Source of the DNA: Nitrospirales bacterium
GTDB taxonomy: Bacteria > Nitrospirota > Nitrospiria > Nitrospirales > UBA8639
NCBI GenBank assembly: GCA_029261235.1
Contig: JAJDBS010000191.1
Location: 1-44,825, forward strand
Length of the DNA: 44,825 bases
Reading direction: 5' to 3'
Shown: positions 18,256 to 28,248 of the stretch, piece after piece
Layout: each line of letters begins with the position of its first letter
Numbering within the stretch: the stretch's first letter is position 1
Notes under the pieces: model-generated
Databases searched by the model: none
Seen by the model: the letters and a program-made list of their open reading frames with translations, nothing else
Told to the model about the DNA's origin: nothing
Translations under genes and position numbers: made by a program

Positions 18256-18991
18256 CTCTATGGTGAGTGTGTGTATTCCAGCCCGTCAGGGTTCTTCGAG
18301 GTTTCCTGGTAAACCGTTGGCACTCTTGGCCGGAAAACCACTCATTCAACATGTGTATGAAGCCGCCAAGCAGGTACCTCAAGTGGGAGAAATCTTGGTC
18401 GTCACAGACCATGATGCTATTCTGCAAACAGTAAGAGCCTTTGGAGGGGACGTGTGCCTCGTGACTGAGCCTTGCCGGACGGGAACTGATCGGGTCGCAA
18501 AAGTTGTTGATCAATTAGCTAATGACTGTGTCGTGAATTTGCAGGCCGATGAAGTGCTGCTACATCCCGGATTGCTGAGTAATCTTATTCAGCCATTTCT
18601 GAGCTCAGGTGCAGACATAGGTACATTAAAACGGAAACTTTCTCCACAAGAAGATCGAGACAATCCTTCGATTGTGAAAGTTGTCACAAATCAGCAGGGA
18701 CAGGCGCTCTATTTTTCCCGAAGCGCCATACCGTGTTGGCGAGACGGTATTCCCGATAACATTGACGATGCGACGTGGATGCATCTTGGGATCTATATTT
18801 TCAGAAAGTCTATGTTACGGCAATTCAGTAAACTTCCCACTGGGTTTCTTGAAGAAGCGGAAAAATTAGAACAACTTCGCGCGTTGGAATATGGTATGCC
18901 CATTAGCGTGTGGGAGACCACATATGAGTCGCTTCGCATTGATACGCCAGCAGATTTAGCCATGGCTGAATCGTTTTTACTCAAGAAATAG
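18242..18991 (+). CDS. kdsB: 3-deoxy-manno-octulosonate cytidylyltransferase (CMP-Kdo synthetase)
   Basis: 249 residues from ATG 18242. It activates Kdo with CTP to CMP-Kdo for lipid A-core assembly. VCIPARQGSSRFPGKPL, the nucleotide-binding signature, lies directly at the N-terminus; TDRVAKVV and VNLQADEVLL follow. The start is uncertain: ATG 18242 overlaps rfaE1 by 14 bases and has a weak AGG about 9 bases upstream, while ATG 18260 matches the N-terminus of most KdsB proteins better but has no site. Its CTP supplier, pyrG, is the next recognised gene. Confidence 0.94.
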   Translation: MTSPDSMVSVCIPARQGSSRFPGKPLALLAGKPLIQHVYEAAKQVPQVGEILVVTDHDAILQTVRAFGGDVCLVTEPCRTGTDRVAKVVDQLANDCVVNLQADEVLLHPGLLSNLIQPFLSSGADIGTLKRKLSPQEDRDNPSIVKVVTNQQGQALYFSRSAIPCWRDGIPDNIDDATWMHLGIYIFRKSMLRQFSKLPTGFLEEAEKLEQLRALEYGMPISVWETTYESLRIDTPADLAMAESFLLKK

Positions 18992-19036
18992 GGGAAGAAA
19001 ACCATTCTTTATGAACAAGTTGTTGAGAGGCTTGAA

Positions 19037-21580
<2,544 letters not shown>

Positions 21581-21605
21581 AGGGTTTCTTGAATATTGAA
21601 AAGCC

Positions 21606-22223
21606 ATGCATTCCACAGAGACACTCATGCCTAAAGACAATGCTTCAAGCTTAGTAAGTGGAGCGTCTAGCTTGAATCTTCCTAACTCGATTACCCTTCT
21701 TCGAATCTTCTTGATCCCGGTTTTTGTCTGGCTGTACTTAGAGCCAACGCCCGAGCGTGCCTTGTGGGCGGGACTGGTCTTCGCTGCAGCAGCGTTCACG
21801 GATTTTTTAGATGGGTATTTGGCGCGTCGCAGTGGGCAAATTACCAATCTTGGTAAATTACTTGATCCAGTAGCTGATAAATTATTGGTCGCCTCAGGCT
21901 TGATACTTCTTGTTCAAGTCCAACAGGTGGCTGTCTGGTTGGCTATTGTGTTAATCGCTCGAGAGCTGATCGTCACAGGAGCACGAGCGGTAGCAGCGAA
22001 CGAAGGATTTATTGTTCCTGCCGATTCGCTCGGGAAACTTAAAGTTGTGGGTCAGATTGGTGGCATTCTCTGCTTGATTCTTCAAAGTGCTTGGATTGAC
22101 GCACAAGTCTTCCTATTCACTGTGGGCAACGTCCTCCTGTATATGGCGCTAGTGCTATCCCTTATTTCAGGTTGGCGTTATCTCGTCCTTATCTTTAAGA
22201 AAATAAGCCCGCAATACTGGTAG
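21606..22223 (+). CDS. pgsA: CDP-diacylglycerol-glycerol-3-phosphate 3-phosphatidyltransferase
   Basis: 205 residues. A CDP-alcohol phosphatidyltransferase that makes phosphatidylglycerol phosphate in the inner membrane. The signature D-G-x2-A-R-x8-G-x3-D-x3-D is intact as DGYLARRSGQITNLGKLLD followed by PVAD, and the N-terminal NLPNSITLLRIFLIPVF is typical of PgsA. Four to five hydrophobic helices follow. ATG 21627 would remove only a poorly conserved tail and is a fair alternative start. It precedes plsY by 29 bases, giving a phospholipid pair. Among CDP-alcohol transferases, PgsA is the likeliest; cardiolipin-type relatives cannot be fully excluded. Confidence 0.92.
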   Translation: MHSTETLMPKDNASSLVSGASSLNLPNSITLLRIFLIPVFVWLYLEPTPERALWAGLVFAAAAFTDFLDGYLARRSGQITNLGKLLDPVADKLLVASGLILLVQVQQVAVWLAIVLIARELIVTGARAVAANEGFIVPADSLGKLKVVGQIGGILCLILQSAWIDAQVFLFTVGNVLLYMALVLSLISGWRYLVLIFKKISPQYW

Positions 22224-22252
22224 TCTTCCATTCTGTCACGAGGCCATAAGTC

Positions 22253-22849
22253 ATGTTCTGGTATATTTTAGGAGCGCTTGGCGCGTACGTGTTGGGCTCT
22301 ATTCCTTTTGGTTTACTTGTGAGTAAGGCGTTGGGAGAGAAAGATCCGCGCACTGCTGGAAGCAAGAATATAGGGTTTACCAACGTGTTGCGCGTGTCTG
22401 GGAAAAAAGCTGGAATTTTAACATTACTGGGAGATATCGGGAAGGGTGTTGCTGCAACAGTCATTGCCCAAGCCCTTGGGGCGCCAAGGCCTTGGATTCT
22501 ACTTATAGGCTTGGCGGTCGTGTTGGGCCATATCTTTTCAATTTTTTTAAGCCTGAAAGGCGGAAAAGGGGTGGCCACAGCCCTTGGTTCGGTTATGGGA
22601 ATTGAGCCAGTACTCGGAGGATGTCTCTTCGTGATTTGGATTGGAGCCGTGCTCATGTTTCGATATTCTTCTGGCGGCGCACTTGCTGCTTTCGTGGGTT
22701 TTCCTATTCTGGCTTTCTTGTTTAAGGAAGATATGCACTTAGTCTTTTTTTCTTTAGGGATTCTCGGATTAATCGTGTATGGACATACGGAAAATATTCG
22801 TCGCTTAGCGAATGGGACTGAATCCAGGATGAGCCTTTTCTCTAGTTGA
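22253..22849 (+). CDS. plsY: Glycerol-3-phosphate acyltransferase PlsY
   Basis: 198 residues, normal length. It moves an acyl group from acyl phosphate to glycerol-3-phosphate, the first step of phospholipid synthesis, in the inner membrane. The three family motifs are recognisable: GSIPFGLLVSKALG, then GSKNIGFTNVLRVSGKKAG in place of the commoner GSGNPGATNVLR, and LKGGKGVATALG. About five membrane helices are predicted by eye. The middle motif is a variant but keeps the Asn, Thr and Arg. It follows pgsA in the same direction and ends 42 bases before the HtrA-type gene. Confidence 0.94.
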   Translation: MFWYILGALGAYVLGSIPFGLLVSKALGEKDPRTAGSKNIGFTNVLRVSGKKAGILTLLGDIGKGVAATVIAQALGAPRPWILLIGLAVVLGHIFSIFLSLKGGKGVATALGSVMGIEPVLGGCLFVIWIGAVLMFRYSSGGALAAFVGFPILAFLFKEDMHLVFFSLGILGLIVYGHTENIRRLANGTESRMSLFSS

Positions 22850-22874
22850 CATAATATTTATTATGCGACATTTA
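22846..22874 (+). promoter_or_regulatory. Palindrome and -35-like box ahead of the HtrA gene
   Basis: TTGACA at 22846-22851 overlaps an inverted repeat, ATAATA-TT-TATTAT (22851-22864). At the right distance the -10 position is poor (CATTTA at 22869-22874), so a standard promoter is doubtful and an activator or repressor site is possible. It overlaps the last codons of plsY. Seen directly; function inferred. Confidence 0.35.
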
Positions 22875-22891
22875 GGCATGTAAAGATTTTC

Positions 22892-24265
22892 ATGAAGTAT
22901 TTGAATGAAATAGCCATATATTCAATAGTTTACGGTATCTTAGCCACAAACATCGCCTGGGCTAATCCTGCAGGAAATAAAGAACTCCGTGGCCTCCAAG
23001 TTTTAGAAGACATCCAATTTACAATGACACGTTTGGCTGAACGTGTCATGCCAATGGTCGTGAATATCACCCCCATTCGTGAAATCACGTCCTCGCAAGG
23101 ATTGAAGCGAAGAGGCTCATATGTTCAAAGCAGTGGCTCTGGAGTCATCATCAGAGAAGATGGCATTATCGTGACAAACAATCATGTTGTGGGAGAAGAC
23201 ACAACAGAAGCTGAGGTTCGACTCTCTGATAGGTCTCGCGCCATAGCCCGGATCATGGGTCGAGACAAAGAGACCGATATTGCTGTCCTGAAAATCGAGA
23301 CGGATAAACCTTTGCCCGCCGCAACGTTTGGAAATTCGAGAGCGCTAAAAGTTGGCCAATGGGTCCTGGCAGTCGGCAACCCAATGGGATTAGACCGAAC
23401 CGTGACCTTTGGCGTCATCAGCGGAATTGGACGTGAACAATTAAATTTATCCAAATATGAAAATTTCATTCAAACCGATGCAGCTATTAATCCGGGAAAC
23501 TCTGGTGGTCCATTATTCAATCTTCGCGGCGAAGTCATCGGCATCAATACAGCCATCATTCATATGGCCCAAGGCATTGGGTTTTCCATACCGGCAGACA
23601 TGGTGTCGAGAGTGGTCGATCAATTGGTGTCTCGAGGTCGCGTCGTCCGAGGCTGGTTGGGCGTGGGCATACAAGGGCTCACCAAAGAACTCGCTCAACA
23701 ATTTGGCATCAAAGAAGGGCAAGGCGTGCTGATCAATGAAGTCTACGAAGGCGATCCCGCTCATGGCGCAGGCATACAACCCGGAGATATCATTTTAACT
23801 GTCGATGGCCTGCCTGTTGATTCACCCAATCAACTCTCACGCTTAGTGGCACGAGTGGGCCCTGGGGAAAAAGCCACAATCCAATTGCTGCGCGATGGCA
23901 ATGAAATGATGTACGAAGTTCCCATGGCTGAACGACCGGAGAAAACGACCCTGGCCTCACTCCCCTCGCAAACAACTGAAATAAAACTAGGTCTAGATGT
24001 CCAAGCCCTGACTGCCGCACTGGCCGAAGAATTCGAATTAAAAGAAACGGTTGGGGTTTTGGTCTCAAAAGTGGAACGAGGGGGACTCGCTCATTCTGAA
24101 GGGATTCAAGAAGGCGATTTCATCACCGAAGTGAATCGCCATGCCACAAGAAATGTGGCTCAATTCTCAGAAGCTGTCGAAAAAGTCAAGCCCGGCCAAA
24201 CCGTCCTCCTCCGTATCATCCGCAAAGCTCGCGCGTTCTTCATTGTGCTTAAGACCGCGCAATAG
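22892..24265 (+). CDS. htrA: HtrA/DegP-type periplasmic serine protease with two PDZ domains
   Basis: 457 residues. An N-terminal signal sequence (about 1-24, ending IAWA) directs export. The S1C protease domain carries His98 in VTNNHVVGED, Asp129 in KETDIAVLKIE and Ser204 in NPGNSGGPLFN, so the triad is intact. Two PDZ domains follow (about 250-340 and 360-455), as in DegP and DegQ; these proteins degrade or refold damaged envelope proteins. It is the last gene of the housekeeping run, with its own palindromic upstream element. No transmembrane anchor, unlike DegS. After it, gene density and GC fall. Confidence 0.95.
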   Translation: MKYLNEIAIYSIVYGILATNIAWANPAGNKELRGLQVLEDIQFTMTRLAERVMPMVVNITPIREITSSQGLKRRGSYVQSSGSGVIIREDGIIVTNNHVVGEDTTEAEVRLSDRSRAIARIMGRDKETDIAVLKIETDKPLPAATFGNSRALKVGQWVLAVGNPMGLDRTVTFGVISGIGREQLNLSKYENFIQTDAAINPGNSGGPLFNLRGEVIGINTAIIHMAQGIGFSIPADMVSRVVDQLVSRGRVVRGWLGVGIQGLTKELAQQFGIKEGQGVLINEVYEGDPAHGAGIQPGDIILTVDGLPVDSPNQLSRLVARVGPGEKATIQLLRDGNEMMYEVPMAERPEKTTLASLPSQTTEIKLGLDVQALTAALAEEFELKETVGVLVSKVERGGLAHSEGIQEGDFITEVNRHATRNVAQFSEAVEKVKPGQTVLLRIIRKARAFFIVLKTAQ

Positions 24266-24318
24266 TTCTTTTGTTATATCTGGGTCTAACCGACAAAGAG
24301 ACGCTCTGTCTCCACAGT

Positions 24319-24372
24319 CTGTTGAATAAATCCGCGAGTAGCGTTCTCGTTAAATTCCGATGCTCGCGTACT
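24319..24372 (+). repeat. Dispersed repeat, copy A
   Basis: CTGTTGAATAAATCCGCGA, then GTTCTC and GATGCTCGCG, matches a second place in the window (43331-43370: CTGTCGAATAAATGCCGCGA, GTTCTC, GATGCTACG) in the same orientation. Copy A carries about 12 extra bases in the middle. Two diverged copies 19 kb apart point to a genome-wide repeat family; I see no transposase. Confidence 0.6.
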
Positions 24373-24597
24373 ATGGCCGGCACCGCGGAGGATTCCAGTC
24401 CCTTGGGCAGTGGGCTTCCCTCTACTATAGTCACGTCCGAGCTCAGGTCCTCCTCGCCTACTCAGCTCGGAGTATTGCATAACGGCCTTTATGATATAGA
24501 GCAAAGGGTAGATTAAACCCTTTTCAATTTGTGGTTTTGGGCGTTCTGGCAGAAAAGCTCACATCGCAGAGCGTATGAGGTTGTTTCCCTGCGAATC

Positions 24598-24630
24598 TCA
24601 ATTCTCGCTTTTCTCAAAAGCGAAAATTGA
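24598..24630. repeat. Palindromic repeat, copy A
   Basis: TCAATTCTCGCTTTT (24598-24612) pairs with AAAAGCGAAAATTGA (24616-24630) around a 3-base loop, with a single mismatch. No T-run follows on the + strand, so it is not a plain terminator. A related palindrome lies at 27109-27135; right arms and flanks match in about 18 of 20 bases. Confidence 0.75.
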
Positions 24631-24768
24631 AAGTATACTTTTAGACTTCAAATGAAGAGCGATGTCTATGTCTGAACCGAATACCTTATTTTGTGTCAGG
24701 GCACTATTTGTTGTGCTTGGTTTTGCCACCAACAACAAGGGCTCACGCTTAAATAGTGGGTGGCGCCC

Positions 24769-25260
24769 CTAACGTAAATCTTTAAAAAATTTATATGGCC
24801 AGACGAACTGACAATCAGATCCTATTTTATACCAAGCAGTGCTGCTATTAGCTTCTAGGAATGGACTACTTTTCTTCCATGGCTTTTGAAGAAGTTCTTG
24901 ATAAAGTAAAAGCCAAAGGCTGGCAGGGTCTAGTTGGGCGATACCAATTATTTCTTCTAGTTTTTTTTTGCCACGCGTTGATTCTACTTTTTGGCAAAAT
25001 GTTTTCCAGTGATCGCGTATTCGACCTAGAACACGAATGACATCATCTTTCTGTAGTCTAAGCCTTTTATTGGCAATATCAAGTTTTCGGCAAGCAACTA
25101 TTTCCTGCTCGCTCTTGTATAGTTGTGCCAAAATAGTGTTAATACCACATTTATCTTCATCTTTTTTCAATAATAGTTTCTTTCTAAGAATAGCCTCCAC
25201 TTTCAGCGAAGCCTTCCGAATTTGCTCCGGAGTCCAGCTTGGTTTCCATTGGGTGCTCAT
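24769..25260 (-). CDS. Hypothetical protein, basic and helical
   Basis: 163 residues. The start ATG at 25260 is supported by GGGAGGAGAG about 4 to 10 bases upstream on the - strand, one of the best ribosome binding sites in the window, so I think the gene is real. The protein is rich in Lys, Leu and Glu, mostly helical by eye (RKASLKVEAILRKKLLLKKD, RLRLQKDDVIRVLGRIRDHW), with no signal peptide or membrane span. I do not recognise a family. Codon use is AT-richer than the housekeeping genes, and the gene stands alone between repeats, consistent with acquired DNA. A nucleic-acid-binding role would be a guess from its charge. Confidence 0.6.
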   Translation of the reverse strand: MSTQWKPSWTPEQIRKASLKVEAILRKKLLLKKDEDKCGINTILAQLYKSEQEIVACRKLDIANKRLRLQKDDVIRVLGRIRDHWKTFCQKVESTRGKKKLEEIIGIAQLDPASLWLLLYQELLQKPWKKSSPFLEANSSTAWYKIGSDCQFVWPYKFFKDLR

Positions 25261-25550
25261 TCTTTCTCTCCTCCCTCAATAGGTTTTAACTGTCTTACCC
25301 ATAAGCGTGTTTGTGAAACCGAAAATTAATTACAAAATGGGCTGTCTCGGTAGTGCCCGTCAGGAAGAAAGTGAACGGCGCATCCGAGCGTACACATTAT
25401 AAGTATTGCAAGTATTGATCGGCGTAACCCTTCAAGTTTCATATGCTACTTTTACCACTCTGAATGCCGGGGCGGGGGCCACCCTTTAAACTATACCCCA
25501 CGTTTTTTAGGCGTAGAGTGCTTGCTCCATTAAAACCACAAAGTATAAAT

Positions 25551-26831
25551 TTAAGGAGGACATACTGGAATGCCGCGGTCAATCTTCTCGCTCGCTTTGA
25601 AAGAGAATTGTTTTGTAAAAGGAGGGTTTACTCTAATAGTCACATTTTTAGGGATAGGATTACCGTTGCAATCTGGTACTTCTGTATGGGCTTTTTCCCA
25701 TGAAGTTGTATTAGTATACGGATCCGTAACATACTCCCACCATCCGGCCTGAATGAAAATATAATAGGGTTCTGTTGCAGATAATCCACTAATATCAATA
25801 TCTTTAAAGCTGGATCCATCTTCTTTCGGTGGAAGCCACTCGGTGTCCTCACCCCTAGTTGTCGAATCATATGGAAATAGCTTTTCGGATTGTTCATTGA
25901 GTAACGAGTCATCATTGTCTTGCCCAACATGAATGTGGACAAAGGCATTCAAGATTCCCCAATTATTGCAGTCGCCATAGCATGTATTTTTCTCACAAGC
26001 ATCATGGCAACTTTCTCCGATCTCCGTAGTTAAATCGTTAATAATTCGAAGCGTCTCGGGTTGAGGGTAATTCTTGACTTGTAACTTCACCACATTGCTA
26101 TACGGAGATGTTCTATCACGATGTTTTGCACGCACTTGATACCAATACGTTCCTGTAGTTTTAGTAAGTTCTAGAAATCCTGAGGGAGTGGTGTCAGGCG
26201 GATACGGAATTGGTTTCCATCCAGTGCTTTCAGAAACTATGGATTCCTCAATTAAATACCCCGAATTCTGATCCTCTAGTTCAGATCCAAACCCATCGTA
26301 TGTCCAATTCAATTTGATGTTTTTAGAAGAAGAGGAAGTTTCTCCCATTAGTACTGGAATGGAGGTCTTTTCAAAGACTGCACGCACCCAATGAAATATC
26401 CTTCCTTGTTGATACCTAACTTCGCACGCTAAAGAATTTACTGGTTCACAGCCTTCCCAGATTTTGAATCTGTAACCTACATCTGGAAAGGCCTGTAGGC
26501 CAAAAGCCTGGCCGGATTGAAAGCCTGCCACACAAGTCGTCCCACAGGAAATTAATTGCGAATTATTGGTGGTTCCCCGAACGACACCTCCTTCCGTTTT
26601 TTGAATGAGTATATATGATGCAGTGCGACGGGCTGGTCTTGAAGTGTCTACATTTATGTCATTGCTGGAATATTGGCCTCGTTTTGCCGGCACCTGCAAT
26701 ATTCCAGCACCTGCGTTTTTCGGGGTTCTAAAAGAAGGGACTTCTCCTAAAGAGGTGGCCGCTTGAACCGAGAACACTCCATGCAATCCTATGAAAATCG
26801 TGAGAGTAATAAACGACCACAAGGTGCGCAT
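25551..26831 (-). CDS. Secreted hypothetical protein with a bacterial repeat domain and an Fn3-like domain
   Basis: 426 residues from ATG 26831, chosen because GGAGG (26842-26838) lies 6 bases upstream; ATG 26834 is only 3 bases away. A signal peptide (MRTLWSFITLTIFIG, ending about SVQA) directs export. Residues about 85-155 (ISCGTTCVAGFQSGQAFGLQ, then DVGYRFKIWEGC) look like the divergent InlB B-type bacterial repeat fold with four Cys, and about 160-255 looks like a fibronectin type III domain (TTGTYWYQVRAKHRD). The C-terminal half has further Cys pairs (CHDACEKNTCYGDC), which suggests disulfides outside the cell. No anchor or sorting signal is visible. Function unknown; a surface or secreted binding protein is likely. 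Confidence 0.75.
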   Translation of the reverse strand: MRTLWSFITLTIFIGLHGVFSVQAATSLGEVPSFRTPKNAGAGILQVPAKRGQYSSNDINVDTSRPARRTASYILIQKTEGGVVRGTTNNSQLISCGTTCVAGFQSGQAFGLQAFPDVGYRFKIWEGCEPVNSLACEVRYQQGRIFHWVRAVFEKTSIPVLMGETSSSSKNIKLNWTYDGFGSELEDQNSGYLIEESIVSESTGWKPIPYPPDTTPSGFLELTKTTGTYWYQVRAKHRDRTSPYSNVVKLQVKNYPQPETLRIINDLTTEIGESCHDACEKNTCYGDCNNWGILNAFVHIHVGQDNDDSLLNEQSEKLFPYDSTTRGEDTEWLPPKEDGSSFKDIDISGLSATEPYYIFIQAGWWEYVTDPYTNTTSWEKAHTEVPDCNGNPIPKNVTIRVNPPFTKQFSFKASEKIDRGIPVCPP

Positions 26832-26961
26832 CATCAACCTCCAAATTCTTAAAAGAAGAATGGGATAAGTAATTTCTAGGAATTATTTAGAGGCAAGCCT
26901 AGACCATTCCTTTAATAACATCAAGGATATCAAAAAAAGGTGTTATCAGGCCTTTTCGGTT

Positions 26962-27252
26962 TCACAGATTGGATGAAGGGAACGTGATAGCCATTAACGT
27001 TCGCCGAAATGCGGCGAGTCCATAGAATTTTTTGGCTAACGGCACAAGTGAAATGTTGAGATAGGTTACTACGGCAGTTCTCGTTTTTAGCGTTCTTTGA
27101 AATATCCAATTTTCGCTTTTTGCCAAAGCGAAAATAGAAATATTCGCAACGAGTTTCCCCCGAATAGCCTTCTTCAATAGGGATCTTCCCTCCAAATAAT
27201 TCTCACTCTTCATCGGACGCTTCCGTTTTACGGCATCTTTTGGTGTGCTCAT
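26962..27252 (-). CDS. Doubtful small protein overlapping a palindromic repeat
   Basis: A 96-codon frame on the - strand starting at ATG 27252, basic and without a ribosome binding site. Its middle is encoded by the palindrome at 27109-27135, which argues that the frame is either accidental or was invaded by the repeat. A 17-codon frame upstream overlaps its start by ATGA. I recognise nothing in it. Confidence 0.2.
   Translation of the reverse strand: MSTPKDAVKRKRPMKSENYLEGRSLLKKAIRGKLVANISIFALAKSENWIFQRTLKTRTAVVTYLNISLVPLAKKFYGLAAFRRTLMAITFPSSNL
27109..27135. repeat. Palindromic repeat, copy B
   Basis: ATTTTCGCTTT (27109-27119) pairs perfectly with AAAGCGAAAAT (27125-27135) around TTGCC. 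It is related to copy A at 24598-24630, and the two bracket the two hypothetical - strand genes between them. Confidence 0.75.
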
Positions 27253-27303
27253 TGAGAGTGGACCCTAATTAGGCGGGTTGTCTTTCTCCAGGGTTTCGCC
27301 ATC

Positions 27304-27334
27304 CATATCTGATAACAATACTTTATCAGGTATG
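27304..27334. repeat. 12-bp inverted repeat
   Basis: CATATCTGATAA (27304-27315) and TTATCAGGTATG (27323-27334) pair over 12 positions, one of them a G-T wobble, with a 7-base loop. It lies in gene-poor DNA; it may be an operator, an end of a lost element, or a transcript hairpin. No T-run follows. Confidence 0.55.
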
Positions 27335-27596
27335 AATGCTCCCTCCTAAAGCAACCGATACTGATGTTCCCTACCCTGCCAGCCCAAACGCAATCGCGCT
27401 AAAGCTTTAGTTGAGAAAGGCATGGTAGGTCTGGAATTCGTCACTGCTTTGGGCGTGAGTCAATCTACAGTTTATCTATATTTGGTGAGAAGCACGGGAA
27501 AGCATTCGCATATTTTTCTCATGCACATTTTCTTAATTTTCACCTGCCTCTTCTGTTTTTCAACACTCGGTCATCCCGCCCATCAAGTATTCACCA

Positions 27597-27940
27597 ATGA
27601 ATGACTCCAAGACGAGCGACTTTTTACCAGATGAGAAGTATGCGATCCAAAGTGCTGACGCGAACACCTATGAAGAAGTCAGAGATTATTACCCGGAATT
27701 TTCCGTTCGCATGTTGGCTGAATTTGTTCTTCGTGCCGAATATTGAGTGTTTGCCAAAGAACTCGATCAGCCGCCGACTCCCGATCAAAAAGGTGTGACT
27801 GAAATTGAACTCTCACCCGGCATCATCAAATATAACGACACCAGTCTGATTAACCGAGCGATTCACCCCATATATTTGACAGCAACGGCGAGCAGTTCCA
27901 TTTCATCCGTATGCCGCGCTTTTCAAGCGCGCCTGTGTGA
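27597..27940 (+). pseudogene. Decayed small gene with one stop and one frameshift
   Basis: From ATG 27597 a natural-looking acidic protein starts (FLPDEKYAIQSADANTYEEV, then RDYYPEFSVRMLAEFVLRAEY), hits TGA at 27744-27746, and continues in the same frame (VFAKELDQPPTPDQKGVTEI, then IKYNDTSLINRAIHP). Around 27875-27877 the frame moves: adding one T to the TTT run gives FDSNGEQFHFIRMPRFSSAP and a stop at 27938-27940. The reconstructed product is about 114 residues. I do not recognise the family. The two lesions could in part be assembly errors; decay is more likely in this gene-poor stretch. Confidence 0.5.
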
Positions 27941-28045
27941 TGAGGAGTCCAATGCAAGGAATCGCGTACCTCATTATTCTAAAAATCCGGCTTGGAAGCT
28001 CATTTTTGGACACTTGAGGAGTGTGAATGACACACAATACTGTCT

Positions 28046-28180
28046 ATGTCCTCACGCAAGAAACCGCCGATATTCATTAATATCGACGGGAAAATTAAAG
28101 ACTGGCATCAAGCAAAGCAGAGGTCGAAGCCACCTAGAATATTATCTTATGCTTCAACTCTGTCAAAATTCTATTGGTGA
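28046..28180 (+). CDS. Possible 44-residue basic protein or gene remnant
   Basis: ATG 28046 opens a frame of 44 codons (SSRKKPPIFINIDGKIKDWH, then KPPRILSYASTLSKFYW) ending at 28180. The composition looks protein-like, but there is no ribosome binding site at this ATG; GAGGAG at 28017-28022 suits another ATG at 28027 in a different frame, so it may be a frameshifted remnant. Confidence 0.25.
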   Translation: MSSRKKPPIFINIDGKIKDWHQAKQRSKPPRILSYASTLSKFYW

Positions 28181-28248
28181 GTTTCATTTTATTTTCATTT
28201 TGTCTATGATGAGCAAAGACTTGAATTTTTTCTCTAGGAGGTGTTGCA

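Larger units (their letters stand above)
24266..24768. other. Non-coding stretch with repeats
   Basis: About 500 bases with no convincing gene. It holds one copy of a dispersed repeat (24319-24372) and a long palindrome (24598-24630). Short frames here lack start signals and cross the repeat. Confidence 0.6.

Noticed and set aside
25570..25752. 60-codon + strand frame with AAGGAGGA 9 bases upstream and a TATAAA box.
   Set aside because: It is antisense to the secreted protein gene; the apparent ribosome site is the complement of that gene's last Pro-Pro-stop codons, and the promoter-like start point would fall inside it.
26893..26906. Possible - strand sigma-54 promoter upstream of the secreted gene (TGGTCTAGGCTTGC in - sense).
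   Set aside because: GG and GC are 9 bases apart, not 10, and the -24 box is poor.
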